A DNA stretch of 64,000 nucleotides, taken from Psychroflexus curvus (GTDB lineage Bacteria; Bacteroidota; Bacteroidia; Flavobacteriales; Flavobacteriaceae). Below, piece after piece: positions 25,537 to 34,157 of this stretch. The notes below the pieces were generated by a model that was not told the DNA's origin, searched no databases, and worked only from the letters and a program-made list of their open reading frames with translations. A program made the position numbers and the translations under genes. The stretch spans positions 1-64,000 of the forward strand of contig NZ_JAIQZF010000006.1 in assembly GCF_020164585.1 (NCBI RefSeq), read 5' to 3'. Position 1 is the stretch's first letter. Each line of letters begins with the position of its first letter.

Positions 25537-26487
25537 TTATATTTTTTCTGAAATTAAATACCGTTTTTGTTGATGTTTAGTTTTTAATAATAATTCACCC
25601 AAGAACCCTGCTAAAAACATTTGAACACCAATAATCATTGCCGACAAAGCTATATAAAACCATGGGTTATCTACAACTAAGATATTGGGTAATCCATTCC
25701 AAAGTTTATAAAGTTTGGAAGCCCCAATCCAAATGGCCGAAAGGAATCCTACAAAAAACATCAAAACACCTATGGCTCCAAAAAAATGCATAGGTCGTTT
25801 TCCGAATTTTGAAAAAAACCACAAAGTTACTAAATCAAGGAATCCATTGATAAACCGCTCTGCACCAAATTTGGTTTTGCCATATTTCCGAGCTTGATGT
25901 TTGACTACCTTTTCGCTGATTTTAGTAAATCCAGCTTGTTTAGCGAGGACAGGGATGTAGCGATGCATTTCCCCATTTACATCTATAGTTTTTACGACTT
26001 CAAGTTTATAAGCTTTAAGTCCGCAATTAAAATCATGAAGTTTTAAACCAGAGGTCCAACGCGCTGCTTTGTTGAAAAGTTTTGAAGGTAGGTTTTTAAA
26101 AATAACAGAATCGTATCGTTTCTTTTTCCAGCCAGAAATGAGATCGTAATCTTCTTTTATGATTAAGTTATACAACTCGGGAATTTCTTCAGGGTTATCC
26201 TGAAGGTCAGCATCCATTGTAATGACAACGTCTCCCTGTGCTTCTATGAAACCTGCATGCAGCGCTTGAGATTTTCCGTAATTGGTCTTGAAATTTATTC
26301 CTTTAACGGCATCTGAATCAGAAGAAAGTGTTTTTATAATTTCCCAGGAATCATCGGAGCTTCCATCGTTGATAAAGATTATTTCGTAACTAAAACCATG
26401 TTGTTGCATTACGCCTTTAATCCAAAGATGAAGCTCTTTCAGGGATTCAGATTCATTGAGAAGTGGAATTACAATTGACAAGTCCAT
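25537..26487 (-). CDS. Dolichol-phosphate-type family 2 glycosyltransferase with two C-terminal membrane helices
   Basis: A 316-residue GT2 enzyme of the DPM1/ArnC-like group. DLSIVIPLLNESESLKEL, IFINDGSSDDS and ITMDADLQDNPEEIP give the GT-A fold and metal site; two C-terminal helices (FFGAIGVLMFFVGFLSAIWI and FYIALSAMIIGVQMFLAGFL) anchor it. Such enzymes charge undecaprenyl phosphate with a sugar. It is next to a DUF4199 gene, a pairing common in flavobacteria, with a gap of only 6 nt. Confidence 0.91.
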   Translation of the reverse strand: MDLSIVIPLLNESESLKELHLWIKGVMQQHGFSYEIIFINDGSSDDSWEIIKTLSSDSDAVKGINFKTNYGKSQALHAGFIEAQGDVVITMDADLQDNPEEIPELYNLIIKEDYDLISGWKKKRYDSVIFKNLPSKLFNKAARWTSGLKLHDFNCGLKAYKLEVVKTIDVNGEMHRYIPVLAKQAGFTKISEKVVKHQARKYGKTKFGAERFINGFLDLVTLWFFSKFGKRPMHFFGAIGVLMFFVGFLSAIWIGASKLYKLWNGLPNILVVDNPWFYIALSAMIIGVQMFLAGFLGELLLKTKHQQKRYLISEKI

Positions 26488-26493
26488 ATACTA

Positions 26494-27009
26494 TCAATTA
26501 TTTCTTTTTATCAATCCTACGATGAGCCCTATTAAGAATGTTTTGAAAATAATAGAAAGAAGTCCTAATGTAGCTAATACAAACGGAGAGGCAAATACGC
26601 TAGACAAACCTTTGGTCATTTCTGCATCTCCTTCGCTCATTTGCTGTCGCTGAATCTCTTTTTCCATTTCAGCTTTCATACTAGACTTTATTTCTGCAAT
26701 ATATTCTGGTTGGATAAATTCATAATGAATATAAGTATAGGCAGCATAGAGTAACCCACCAATAACTCCAATGGCTAAGCCAAGCTTGATAGAAGTTGTA
26801 AGGTCTAACAATCCATTATTGTCTATTTTATAAAGATGAATGGCATACCATACTATGGCTACATTTATTATAAAATTCATTATGGAAATGCCGGCATTAG
26901 TCTGATAGCTGAATGCATAAAGCAAAACTAGAATCAGTATTGAATAAGCACCAAAAATGACTCCGAAATTGGTAGCATAAGGTTTAACTGGAAGATCTTC
27001 TTGTTGCAT
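26494..27009 (-). CDS. DUF4199 membrane protein
   Basis: A 171-residue protein with four predicted membrane segments (for example FGVIFGAYSILILVLLYAF and LGLAIGVIGGLLYAAYTYI) and a cytosolic or periplasmic helix rich in Glu, Lys and Met between the third and fourth. The arrangement is that of the Bacteroidetes DUF4199 family; function unknown. A promoter element lies 19 nt upstream, making it the likely first gene of a DUF4199 / glycosyltransferase / mutase operon. Confidence 0.86.
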   Translation of the reverse strand: MQQEDLPVKPYATNFGVIFGAYSILILVLLYAFSYQTNAGISIMNFIINVAIVWYAIHLYKIDNNGLLDLTTSIKLGLAIGVIGGLLYAAYTYIHYEFIQPEYIAEIKSSMKAEMEKEIQRQQMSEGDAEMTKGLSSVFASPFVLATLGLLSIIFKTFLIGLIVGLIKRNN

Positions 27010-27028
27010 GTTGCTGTTTTGTAATTCG

Positions 27029-27036
27029 CAAATATA
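27029..27036 (-). promoter_or_regulatory. Promoter -7 element for the DUF4199 operon
   Basis: The minus strand reads TATATTTG (exact TAnnTTTG), 19 nt before the start at 27009. Confidence 0.52.
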
Positions 27037-27079
27037 AGCAATAGCCTATATTCTGACATCTCTAACTCTTTCTCTTATT

Positions 27080-28009
27080 TTACTTTTGACTCAAAATTGC
27101 TTTGGAAAGAATTTCTTTTAAGTTTTCAGTAATTTTGACTGGTAAATCCTCTTCAAAATTTTCTCCATGCAGTTCTGCTGTAAAGGATACATCTTGGAAA
27201 TGAACCAAAATCTCTTCATCATTATTTTCTTCAACAAGAACTTTTAGAGGGAGATCGATAGAAAAATTTGGATTTTGTTGCATCAGTTGTGTCCCAGCTT
27301 TTGGGTTCCCAAATATAAACAGATGCAGTGGCTTCAATTCACTTCCAATTTCTTCTGCATCTTTTGAAAAGTTTTTAGATTCAAAAAGAGATAAATCGCC
27401 ATTGTTTTCAATCATTTCATCGATAGAGTCTACTGTTTCTTTAAAGTTTTTCGAACTCTTTAAAGTTACTATTCCAGTATTATCCAATGAATCTATAGCA
27501 GAGGTTTGTGTATAAGCTGCTTTAGAACTTTGTTTTAAAAAAGTTTCAGAAAGAGCACCAATACTTCTTAAAGCAGCACTTTTAGGTAAGTTATAGCGTT
27601 TCAGGAAGTAATCTTCACTTCTTGCTACAACAAATTTTTTACCATCAACATCGTAAAAACCTATTCTAATGGGGAATTCTAAAGCCATCAGTGGGTTTTC
27701 GTTAATCAAAGGAACGCTATACCTTGGGCTATCTACGAAAAATACCTGATTAAAATTCAGCTTCAAATCAATGTTTTTAGCATTTTGAGTGTGATTTATT
27801 TCCGTGGTAATTTCTAAAGTCCTGTCGGTGTTGACATAGGATTTAAAATTTTCTGTTGCCTCTTGTAAGTCCTCTGTTATAGTAAAGATTAATCCAGGTG
27901 AAATTTGTTCATCAATTTTGGATATGTCCTTTTTTTCTGAATTGTTTTTACAGGAAATAATCAGACCTAAAAGTAGTATTGGAAGTATGATTTTGAATTT
28001 GTTGTTCAT
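27080..28009 (-). CDS. Predicted lipoprotein of unknown function
   Basis: A 309-residue exported protein. Its leader KFKIILPILLLGLIISC ends in a lipobox with Cys at about residue 19. The rest is a mixed alpha/beta globular protein; a segment ITEDLQEATENFKSYVNTD and a C-terminal LKEILSKAILSQK were the only distinctive parts. I recognise no family. The ATG at 28009 is preferred over an upstream in-frame start at 28036, because it begins the lipoprotein leader and sits 15 nt from a promoter element that the longer version would have inside the gene. Confidence 0.8.
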   Translation of the reverse strand: MNNKFKIILPILLLGLIISCKNNSEKKDISKIDEQISPGLIFTITEDLQEATENFKSYVNTDRTLEITTEINHTQNAKNIDLKLNFNQVFFVDSPRYSVPLINENPLMALEFPIRIGFYDVDGKKFVVARSEDYFLKRYNLPKSAALRSIGALSETFLKQSSKAAYTQTSAIDSLDNTGIVTLKSSKNFKETVDSIDEMIENNGDLSLFESKNFSKDAEEIGSELKPLHLFIFGNPKAGTQLMQQNPNFSIDLPLKVLVEENNDEEILVHFQDVSFTAELHGENFEEDLPVKITENLKEILSKAILSQK

Positions 28010-28024
28010 TGCTTTGATTTTAAG

Positions 28025-28032
28025 CAAATCTA
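28025..28032 (-). promoter_or_regulatory. Promoter -7 element for the lipoprotein gene
   Basis: The minus strand reads TAGATTTG (exact TAnnTTTG), 15 nt before ATG 28009; it lies inside the longer alternative reading frame and so argues for the shorter start. Confidence 0.5.
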
Positions 28033-28124
28033 CCAAAATAGAAACTATTCATCTTCGATTTGAATAATAATATAAAGCATAAGCTTCTAAAATCTTTTAT
28101 ATTTACAAACAAACTTTATAAAAC

Positions 28125-28610
28125 ATGAAACATTTGCTCAAAGCTAAAGTAAATGAGGTGCATGAGTTTGAATTTGAACAGGGTCAAATTCAAAACTTAG
28201 ACATTCAGAAAACCTCTTCAGGAGCACATCATTTACTTGTTAACGATAAGTCTGTGACTTCAGAACTAGTCGCTTCCGATTTTTTGAATAGAACTTACAC
28301 GGTAAAAATCAATTCTAATTTGTATCAAGTTCAGATTTCAAATAAACTTGATGTGCTTATTAAGGATATGGGCCTTTCTTTATCTGCCAACCAGGTCATC
28401 AATGAAATAAAGGCTCCGATGCCAGGGATGATTTTGGATGTCTCTGTCGAAGCGGGTCAGGAAGTGAAAGAAGGCGATAGCTTGTTGGTTTTGGAAGCTA
28501 TGAAAATGGAAAATACCATAATGGCTCCAAGAGATGCAGTTATCAAATCTATAACTGTTGAAAAGGGGAAAACTGTAAGTAAGAATGAGGTTTTAATCGA
28601 AATGGAATAA
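28125..28610 (+). CDS. Biotin carboxyl carrier protein of acyl-CoA carboxylase
   Basis: A 161-residue protein. The C-terminal 75 residues are a biotinyl domain with the acceptor lysine in LEAMKMENTIMAP and the hammerhead PMPGMILDVSVEAGQ. The N-terminal 80 residues resemble the BT-interacting region of propionyl-CoA carboxylase alpha chains. It starts an operon of carrier, carboxylase and transferase. A near-match promoter element (TATATTTA, 28098-28105) lies 19 nt upstream. The operon form (separate carrier, AccC and PCCB-type beta) suggests propionyl-CoA or another short acyl-CoA rather than the acetyl-CoA enzyme of fatty acid synthesis, but that is inferred. Confidence 0.9.
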   Translation: MKHLLKAKVNEVHEFEFEQGQIQNLDIQKTSSGAHHLLVNDKSVTSELVASDFLNRTYTVKINSNLYQVQISNKLDVLIKDMGLSLSANQVINEIKAPMPGMILDVSVEAGQEVKEGDSLLVLEAMKMENTIMAPRDAVIKSITVEKGKTVSKNEVLIEME

Positions 28611-28620
28611 ATTGATCATA

Positions 28621-30087
28621 ATGAAAAAAATATTAGTTGCAAACCGAGGGGAGATAGCCCTGAGAGTGATGAAAACCATTAAACAAATGGGAATCAAAAC
28701 CGTCGCTATTTTTTCTGAAGCCGATAGGAATGCACCTCACGTCAGATTTGCTGATGAAGCGATTTGCGTAGGGCCACCACCTTCCAATCAATCCTATTTA
28801 TTGGGAGATAAAATTATAGAAATTGCTAAGTCTCACGATGTAGATGGAATTCATCCTGGTTATGGATTCTTAAGCGAAAATGCTGATTTTGCAGAAAAAG
28901 TAGAAAAAAATGGTTTAACATTCATTGGACCAAAATCTCATGCGATTCGAATTATGGGAGATAAGCTTTCTGCTAAAGAAACTGTGAAAACCTATAATAT
29001 TCCTATGGTTCCTGGAATAGATGAAGCTATTACAGATACAGATAAAGCTAAAAAAATCGCTAAAGAAATAGGTTACCCTATACTTATTAAAGCTTCTGCT
29101 GGTGGTGGTGGTAAAGGAATGCGTGTAGTTGAAGAAGAGAGCAAACTCGAGGAACAAATGAAACGTGCCATAAGTGAAGCAGAATCTGCTTTTGGAAATG
29201 GTGCGGTTTTTATTGAAAAATATGTGGGGTCACCTAGACACATTGAAATTCAGGTTTTGGCAGATACGCACGGAAACGTTTTACATTTGTTTGAGCGTGA
29301 ATGTTCAGTCCAAAGAAGGCATCAAAAAGTTGTGGAAGAGGCACCATCAACGATCTTAACACCAGAATTGAGAGAAAAAATGGGACAGGCTGCTATCGAT
29401 GTGGCTAAATCCTGTGATTATGTAGGTGCGGGTACAGTTGAATTCTTGATGGATGAAAAAAAGAACTTCTACTTTTTGGAAATGAATACCCGTCTCCAGG
29501 TGGAACACCCTGTCACTGAATTGATTTCAGGAGTAGATTTAGTTGAGCAGCAAATCCGGATTGCAAGGGGAGAGGTTTTGCAACTAGTGCAAAAAGATTT
29601 GAAGATTAAAGGTCATGCCTTAGAACTAAGGGTATATGCTGAAGATCCTACAGATGATTTTTTACCGAGTGTAGGAACCTTGGAGCGTTACAGAAAACCA
29701 AGTGGCGAAGGAATACGTGTGGACGACGGGTTTGAAGAAGGTATGGAAATTCCAATCTACTACGATCCGATGTTGTCAAAATTGGTCACTTACGGAGCCA
29801 ATCGTGAAGCAGCTATTCAGCTTATGCTGGAAGCTATAAAACTGTATGAAGTGAAAGGTGTGGCAACGACTTTACCATTTGGAAAATTTGTATTCAATCA
29901 TGAAGCCTTCCGTTCTGGAAATTTTGACACACATTTTGTCAAAAACTTTTATACGCCAGAAATTCTTGAAGAAGAGGTAAAGGAGGAAGCTTATTTAGCC
30001 GCGTTGATGGCTATGAAACAGTATCAGGCAGATCAAAAACAAATACGTTTACCAGAGGTAACATCAGAAACTAAAACCAATGAGTAA
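28621..30087 (+). CDS. accC: Biotin carboxylase subunit of acyl-CoA carboxylase
   Basis: A 488-residue ATP-grasp enzyme that carboxylates biotin on the carrier. [20 protein letters not shown] opens the N-terminal domain, [14 protein letters not shown] is the glycine-rich ATP loop near residue 165, and [14 protein letters not shown] is the active-site segment near 290. The C-terminus runs about 35 residues past the usual AccC end. An in-frame TTG lies 9 nt upstream, but the ATG at 28621 is at the conserved N-terminus. The end overlaps the transferase start by 8 nt. Confidence 0.96.
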   Translation: MKKILVANRGEIALRVMKTIKQMGIKTVAIFSEADRNAPHVRFADEAICVGPPPSNQSYLLGDKIIEIAKSHDVDGIHPGYGFLSENADFAEKVEKNGLTFIGPKSHAIRIMGDKLSAKETVKTYNIPMVPGIDEAITDTDKAKKIAKEIGYPILIKASAGGGGKGMRVVEEESKLEEQMKRAISEAESAFGNGAVFIEKYVGSPRHIEIQVLADTHGNVLHLFERECSVQRRHQKVVEEAPSTILTPELREKMGQAAIDVAKSCDYVGAGTVEFLMDEKKNFYFLEMNTRLQVEHPVTELISGVDLVEQQIRIARGEVLQLVQKDLKIKGHALELRVYAEDPTDDFLPSVGTLERYRKPSGEGIRVDDGFEEGMEIPIYYDPMLSKLVTYGANREAAIQLMLEAIKLYEVKGVATTLPFGKFVFNHEAFRSGNFDTHFVKNFYTPEILEEEVKEEAYLAALMAMKQYQADQKQIRLPEVTSETKTNE

Positions 30088-31621
30088 AAACATAAAAATA
30101 CTACAAGACAAACTCGATGAGGCTAAACTTGGCGGAGGCCAAAAACGAATTGATAAACAACACGAAAAGAAAAAACTTACGGCAAGAGAACGAGTCGACT
30201 ACCTGCTGGATGAGGGTTCCTTCGAAGAAATAGGGGCACTCGTTACTCACAGAACAACTGATTTTGGGATGCAGGACCAGATTTTTTACGGTGATGGCGT
30301 CGTAACTGGTTACGGTACTGTAAATAATAAATTGGTATACGTCTACGCTCAGGATTTTACGGTATTTGGTGGGGCTTTATCAGAAACCCATGCGGAGAAA
30401 ATATGTAAACTGATGGATCACGCTCTTAAGGTAGGTGCGCCTATCATTGGACTTAACGATTCAGGAGGAGCTAGAATTCAGGAAGGTGTAAGATCACTTG
30501 GAGGCTATGCTGATATTTTTTACAGGAATGTTCAAGCTTCAGGAGTGATTCCACAAATTTCTGCCATCATGGGACCTTGTGCAGGTGGTGCAGTATATTC
30601 ACCAGCAATGACCGATTTTACTTTTATGGTAGAAAACACAAGTTATATGTTTGTGACTGGGCCTAATGTCGTGAAAACAGTAACCAATGAGGAAGTCACT
30701 TCTGAAGAACTTGGTGGAGCAAGTACACATTCTACTAAATCTGGTGTAACACATTTCACCTCTGTTAATGATGTAGAGTGTTTGGAGCATATCAAAGTTC
30801 TACTCAGCTATATCCCACAAAATAATACGGAAACCGCAGAGCACTATACAGTGAACTTAGAAGATGAAGTTCGAGAGAATTTGGATTCTTTGATTCCGGA
30901 TAGTCCAAACAAACCTTATGATATGCATGAGGTTATCAAAGGGATTATCGACGAAGATTCCTTTTTTGAAGTGCATAAAAATTACGCGGATAATATTCTT
31001 GTTGGTTTTTCCAGAATAGGCGGGAGAAGTGTTGGAGTAGTTGCCAATCAGCCTATGAGTCTGGCGGGCGTTCTTGATGTGGATGCTTCCAAAAAAGCAG
31101 CCAGGTTTGTGAGGTTCTGCGACGCCTTTAATATTCCCTTGCTTGTTTTGGTGGATGTTCCAGGATTTTTGCCAGGGACAGATCAAGAATGGAATGGTAT
31201 TATCTTACATGGTGCTAAACTGCTTTATGCCTTGAGTGAAGCGACTGTTCCAAGAGTCACGGTTATTACCCGGAAAGCTTATGGTGGCGCTTATGATGTA
31301 ATGAATTCTAAACACATTGGAGCTGACCTTAACTTTGCCTGGCCTACTGCTGAAATCGCAGTGATGGGTGCTAAGGGAGCTTCAGAGATTATTTTCAGAA
31401 AGGAAATTCAGGAAGCTGAAGATTCTGAGTTGAAATTGTCTGAAAAAGAAGCTGAATATGCTGAAGCCTTTGCCAACCCCTTTAAAGCAGCCCAGAGAGG
31501 CTTTATCGATGAGGTGATTATGCCTAGAGAAACTCGTAGAAAATTAATTAAGGCTTTTGCCATGCTTGAAAAGAAAGACGTTCAGCGTCCAAAACGAAAA
31601 CATGGAAATATTCCGTTATAG
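30080..31621 (+). CDS. Acyl-CoA carboxylase carboxyltransferase beta subunit (PCCB-like)
   Basis: A 513-residue crotonase-fold carboxyltransferase. Its two halves are complete: [20 protein letters not shown] and [17 protein letters not shown] in the N-terminal half, [19 protein letters not shown] and [16 protein letters not shown] in the C-terminal half. The size and fused beta form match propionyl-CoA carboxylase beta. With the two genes before it, it makes a full biotin-dependent complex. Methylmalonyl-CoA mutase was not seen in this window, so the metabolic use is inferred. Confidence 0.95.
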   Translation: MSKNIKILQDKLDEAKLGGGQKRIDKQHEKKKLTARERVDYLLDEGSFEEIGALVTHRTTDFGMQDQIFYGDGVVTGYGTVNNKLVYVYAQDFTVFGGALSETHAEKICKLMDHALKVGAPIIGLNDSGGARIQEGVRSLGGYADIFYRNVQASGVIPQISAIMGPCAGGAVYSPAMTDFTFMVENTSYMFVTGPNVVKTVTNEEVTSEELGGASTHSTKSGVTHFTSVNDVECLEHIKVLLSYIPQNNTETAEHYTVNLEDEVRENLDSLIPDSPNKPYDMHEVIKGIIDEDSFFEVHKNYADNILVGFSRIGGRSVGVVANQPMSLAGVLDVDASKKAARFVRFCDAFNIPLLVLVDVPGFLPGTDQEWNGIILHGAKLLYALSEATVPRVTVITRKAYGGAYDVMNSKHIGADLNFAWPTAEIAVMGAKGASEIIFRKEIQEAEDSELKLSEKEAEYAEAFANPFKAAQRGFIDEVIMPRETRRKLIKAFAMLEKKDVQRPKRKHGNIPL

Positions 31622-31651
31622 ATAGTGCTTGAGTTTGTGAGTTAATGAGTT

Positions 31652-31692
31652 GAAAATACAAGTAGAAACAGTCTGTTTCTACTTGTATTTTC
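31652..31692 (+). terminator. Long perfect hairpin after the carboxylase operon
   Basis: A 19-bp stem with no mismatch (31652-31670 with 31674-31692) closes on a 3-nt loop GTC. It begins 30 nt after the carboxyltransferase stop. The trailing bases (ATTTTG) are only moderately T-rich, so it is either a strong terminator or a stabilising 3' structure. Confidence 0.65.
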
Positions 31693-31719
31693 ATTTTGAA
31701 ATAAGTAAATTTTTAAAGC

Positions 31720-31865
31720 TTGAGCGAACCTGCCTTAGTCGGTAGACAGGCACCGATTGTATGTAATTCTAGGTACGAGCGAGACGCTCGCACCAGCTAT
31801 GGAGAGCATGCCTTAGTCGGTAGACAGGCGTCCCGCTCGTGCATTTTTCAAGCAAAGAATTACAT
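31720..31865. repeat. Palindromic repeat cluster between accD-type gene and argS
   Basis: A motif, TGCCTTAGTCGGTAGACAGG, occurs twice, from 31731 and 31809, each able to fold through a CCTG/CAGG-like pair. Between them lies the palindrome CGAGCGAGACGCTCG at 31776-31790, partly echoed by CCCGCTCGTGC at 31832-31842. The unit ATGTAATTCT (31761-31770) recurs inverted as AGAATTACAT at 31856-31865, crossing the stop codon of argS. The G+C content is far above its surroundings. No transposase is near. The layout resembles REP/BIME-type elements. Confidence 0.7.
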
Positions 31866-33638
31866 GCGCTGTGGTACTGAAATCCCAAGGACTTTAAAAC
31901 TTTTCTTGATGACTTCACCAACGAGTCTGGCGAGTTCTACTCTGAATTCGATTTGCTGAGGTTCGTCTGCTCCCAAAATGGAGACGTTTTGATAAAATGA
32001 ATTAAATTCTTTGACCAAGTCATAAACAAAATTGGCAACAAGTGCTGGGCTATACTGTTCAGCTGCTTGTTGAATGATATCTGGAAACTGATTCAAAATT
32101 TTGATTAATGCCTTCTCTTTGACGTCGAATTGATAATTGGACAAGACTAAAGATGCCGAATCCTGCTCAGCTTTTCTCAATATGGATTGAATTCTTGCGT
32201 AAGTATATTGAATGAAAGGCCCCGTGTTTCCCTGGAAGTCTACAGATTCTTCGGGGTCAAATAAGATGCGTTTTTTGGGATCAACTTTTAAGATGTAATA
32301 CTTCAAAGCTCCCAAACCTATCATAGTGTATAATTCGTTTCTTTCTTCTTCGTCGTAGCCTTCGAGCTTGCCGAGTTCCTGTGAAATGGTTTTGGCTGTA
32401 GAAATCATTTCTTCTATCAAATCATCTGCATCTACCACATTGCCTTCTCGACTTTTCATTTTCCCGCTTGGTAAATCGACCATTCCATAACTCAAATGAA
32501 AGAGATGATCTGCCCACTCAAAGCCTAACTTTTTCAAAATCAGAAACAAAACTTTGAAATGGTAATCCTGTTCGTTTCCAACGGTAAACACCATCTCGTC
32601 GATGTCGTAATCAGCAACCCTCTGGATAGCGGTTCCAATATCCTGCGTCATATAAACAGCTGTACCGTCTGATCTCAATACGATTTTTTCGTCCAAGCCT
32701 TCCTTAGATAAGTCTATCCAAACGCTGCCATCTTCTTTTTTGAAGAAAACGCCACTCTCAAGACCAGCTTTGATGTGGTCCTTGCCAAGAAGATAAGTTT
32801 CACTTTCGTAATAATTTTTATCGAAATCCACTCCCAGGTTATCATAAGTGATGTCGAAACCATCGTAAACCCATTGGTTCATGGTTTTCCAAAGCTCGAC
32901 TACTTCCGCATCTCCGGCTTCCCACTTTTTAAGCATGTTCTGAGCTTCAACAAAAATAGGTGCTTCTTTTTTGGCTTCTTCTTCAGTTTTGTCTTTTTGA
33001 GTAAGTTCTTTGATTTCAGCTTTATAAGCTTTATCAAATTCAACGTAATATTTGCCAACCAGATGATCGCCTTTTACACCCGATGTTTTAGGCGTTTCTC
33101 CGTCTCCGAATTTTTGCCAGGCCACCATACTTTTACAAATGTGAATGCCCCGGTCGTTGATGATTTGGGTTTTATATACCTGTTTACCTGCAGCTTTCTG
33201 AATTTCAGCAACAGAGAATCCTAATAAATTATTTCTGACATGACCAAGATGTAGTGGTTTGTTGGTGTTTGGCGAAGAATATTCTACCATCACCTTTTGG
33301 CTTTCAGGGCTCACCTTTTTAAAACCAAAATCTTTGTCTCTACTCATCGTTTGAATCAAACCCGAAAAGTAAGATTCTGCCAGCGACAAATTCAGAAACC
33401 CTTTTACAACATTGAATTTCGAAACTTCGTCTGCTGATTTTGAAAGGTATTCGCCAATTTGTTCACCTAACTGGACCGGGTTGGTTTTAATGTATTTTAA
33501 AAGTGGAAAAACGACAAGAGTGATATCGCCTTCAAATTCCTTTCTAGTGAGTTGAAATTCAAAGGAGTCGGCATCAACTTGATGAGTTTCTTGTAGAAAT
33601 TTTGTTATGTGTTTAGAAAGTTTTGTTTCTAGGGTCAT
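31860..33638 (-). CDS. argS: Arginyl-tRNA synthetase
   Basis: A 592-residue class I aminoacyl-tRNA synthetase. The HIGH motif reads PLHLGHVRNN near residue 135, and the KMSKS counterpart is SGKMKSREGN near 395. The N-terminal additional domain and C-terminal DALR anticodon domain (YTYARIQSILRKA near 480) are present, with the usual C-terminal end VPQRM. The stop codon is inside the inverted repeat that bounds the palindromic cluster. A promoter element lies 19 nt upstream. Confidence 0.97.
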   Translation of the reverse strand: MTLETKLSKHITKFLQETHQVDADSFEFQLTRKEFEGDITLVVFPLLKYIKTNPVQLGEQIGEYLSKSADEVSKFNVVKGFLNLSLAESYFSGLIQTMSRDKDFGFKKVSPESQKVMVEYSSPNTNKPLHLGHVRNNLLGFSVAEIQKAAGKQVYKTQIINDRGIHICKSMVAWQKFGDGETPKTSGVKGDHLVGKYYVEFDKAYKAEIKELTQKDKTEEEAKKEAPIFVEAQNMLKKWEAGDAEVVELWKTMNQWVYDGFDITYDNLGVDFDKNYYESETYLLGKDHIKAGLESGVFFKKEDGSVWIDLSKEGLDEKIVLRSDGTAVYMTQDIGTAIQRVADYDIDEMVFTVGNEQDYHFKVLFLILKKLGFEWADHLFHLSYGMVDLPSGKMKSREGNVVDADDLIEEMISTAKTISQELGKLEGYDEEERNELYTMIGLGALKYYILKVDPKKRILFDPEESVDFQGNTGPFIQYTYARIQSILRKAEQDSASLVLSNYQFDVKEKALIKILNQFPDIIQQAAEQYSPALVANFVYDLVKEFNSFYQNVSILGADEPQQIEFRVELARLVGEVIKKSFKVLGISVPQRM

Positions 33639-33657
33639 TGTAATAGTGTTTCAGTTG

Positions 33658-33665
33658 CAAAGATA
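33658..33665 (-). promoter_or_regulatory. Promoter -7 element for argS
   Basis: The minus strand reads TATCTTTG (exact TAnnTTTG), 19 nt before the argS ATG. Confidence 0.5.
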
Positions 33666-33728
33666 ATCTAAAAATTAGAGGGTATTCCCAGATGAGAGAA
33701 TGGAATTAAGTATATTTCCAAGAAAAAC

Positions 33729-34154
33729 ATGCTTTTAAATGTATCTTATAATCGTCCAAAAATAAAAGAGCAAGTCAACGATGAGGTAGGTAAGCCTTTT
33801 ACTTTGATGGATAGAATTAAAATGGGCGGCATTGGTTCTGGAAAGTTAAACATACATTCGTCAAGTATTCAGATCTATAATCTTCTCATTTTAGACAATA
33901 ATTTGAATGTTTGTGGTGTGGAGATGAGGCCCAAAGGAATTATTGTGACGTTTCGGTCATTGCTGGAGACTTATGCTTTGGTTATCCCTTACTATAAACT
34001 CAAGCTTTATAAAGGACAAGCTAAAGTATACTCGATTTATATGGATAATTATTTTGTTAAAGTGGAAGCCAAAGAGAAACGAAATCACGAATTTTTGAAG
34101 AAAATTTTAAAATATAAATCGGATAATTTTTCCAACGGTTTTGAAAATTATTAA
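33729..34154 (+). CDS. Uncharacterised 141-residue protein
   Basis: A 141-residue protein with no signal peptide or membrane helix and no motif that I recognise. It is beta-rich: alternating segments such as GKLNIHSSSIQIYNLLILD, GIIVTFRSL and AKVYSIYMDNYFVKVEAK would suit a small PH-like or lipocalin-like sheet ending in a C-terminal helix (NHEFLKKILKYK). It lies 3 nt upstream of the SDR/DUF2867 gene, so the two are co-translated. A near-match promoter element (TATATTTC, 33711-33718) precedes it. Function unknown. Confidence 0.75.
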   Translation: MLLNVSYNRPKIKEQVNDEVGKPFTLMDRIKMGGIGSGKLNIHSSSIQIYNLLILDNNLNVCGVEMRPKGIIVTFRSLLETYALVIPYYKLKLYKGQAKVYSIYMDNYFVKVEAKEKRNHEFLKKILKYKSDNFSNGFENY

Positions 34155-34157
34155 CTC

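Noticed and set aside
31720-31959. Plus-strand open frame of 79 codons through the repeat cluster
   Set aside because: It is a translation of palindromic GC-rich repeats and then of the reverse complement of argS, with the same peptide phrase (ALVGRQA) twice because the DNA unit is repeated.
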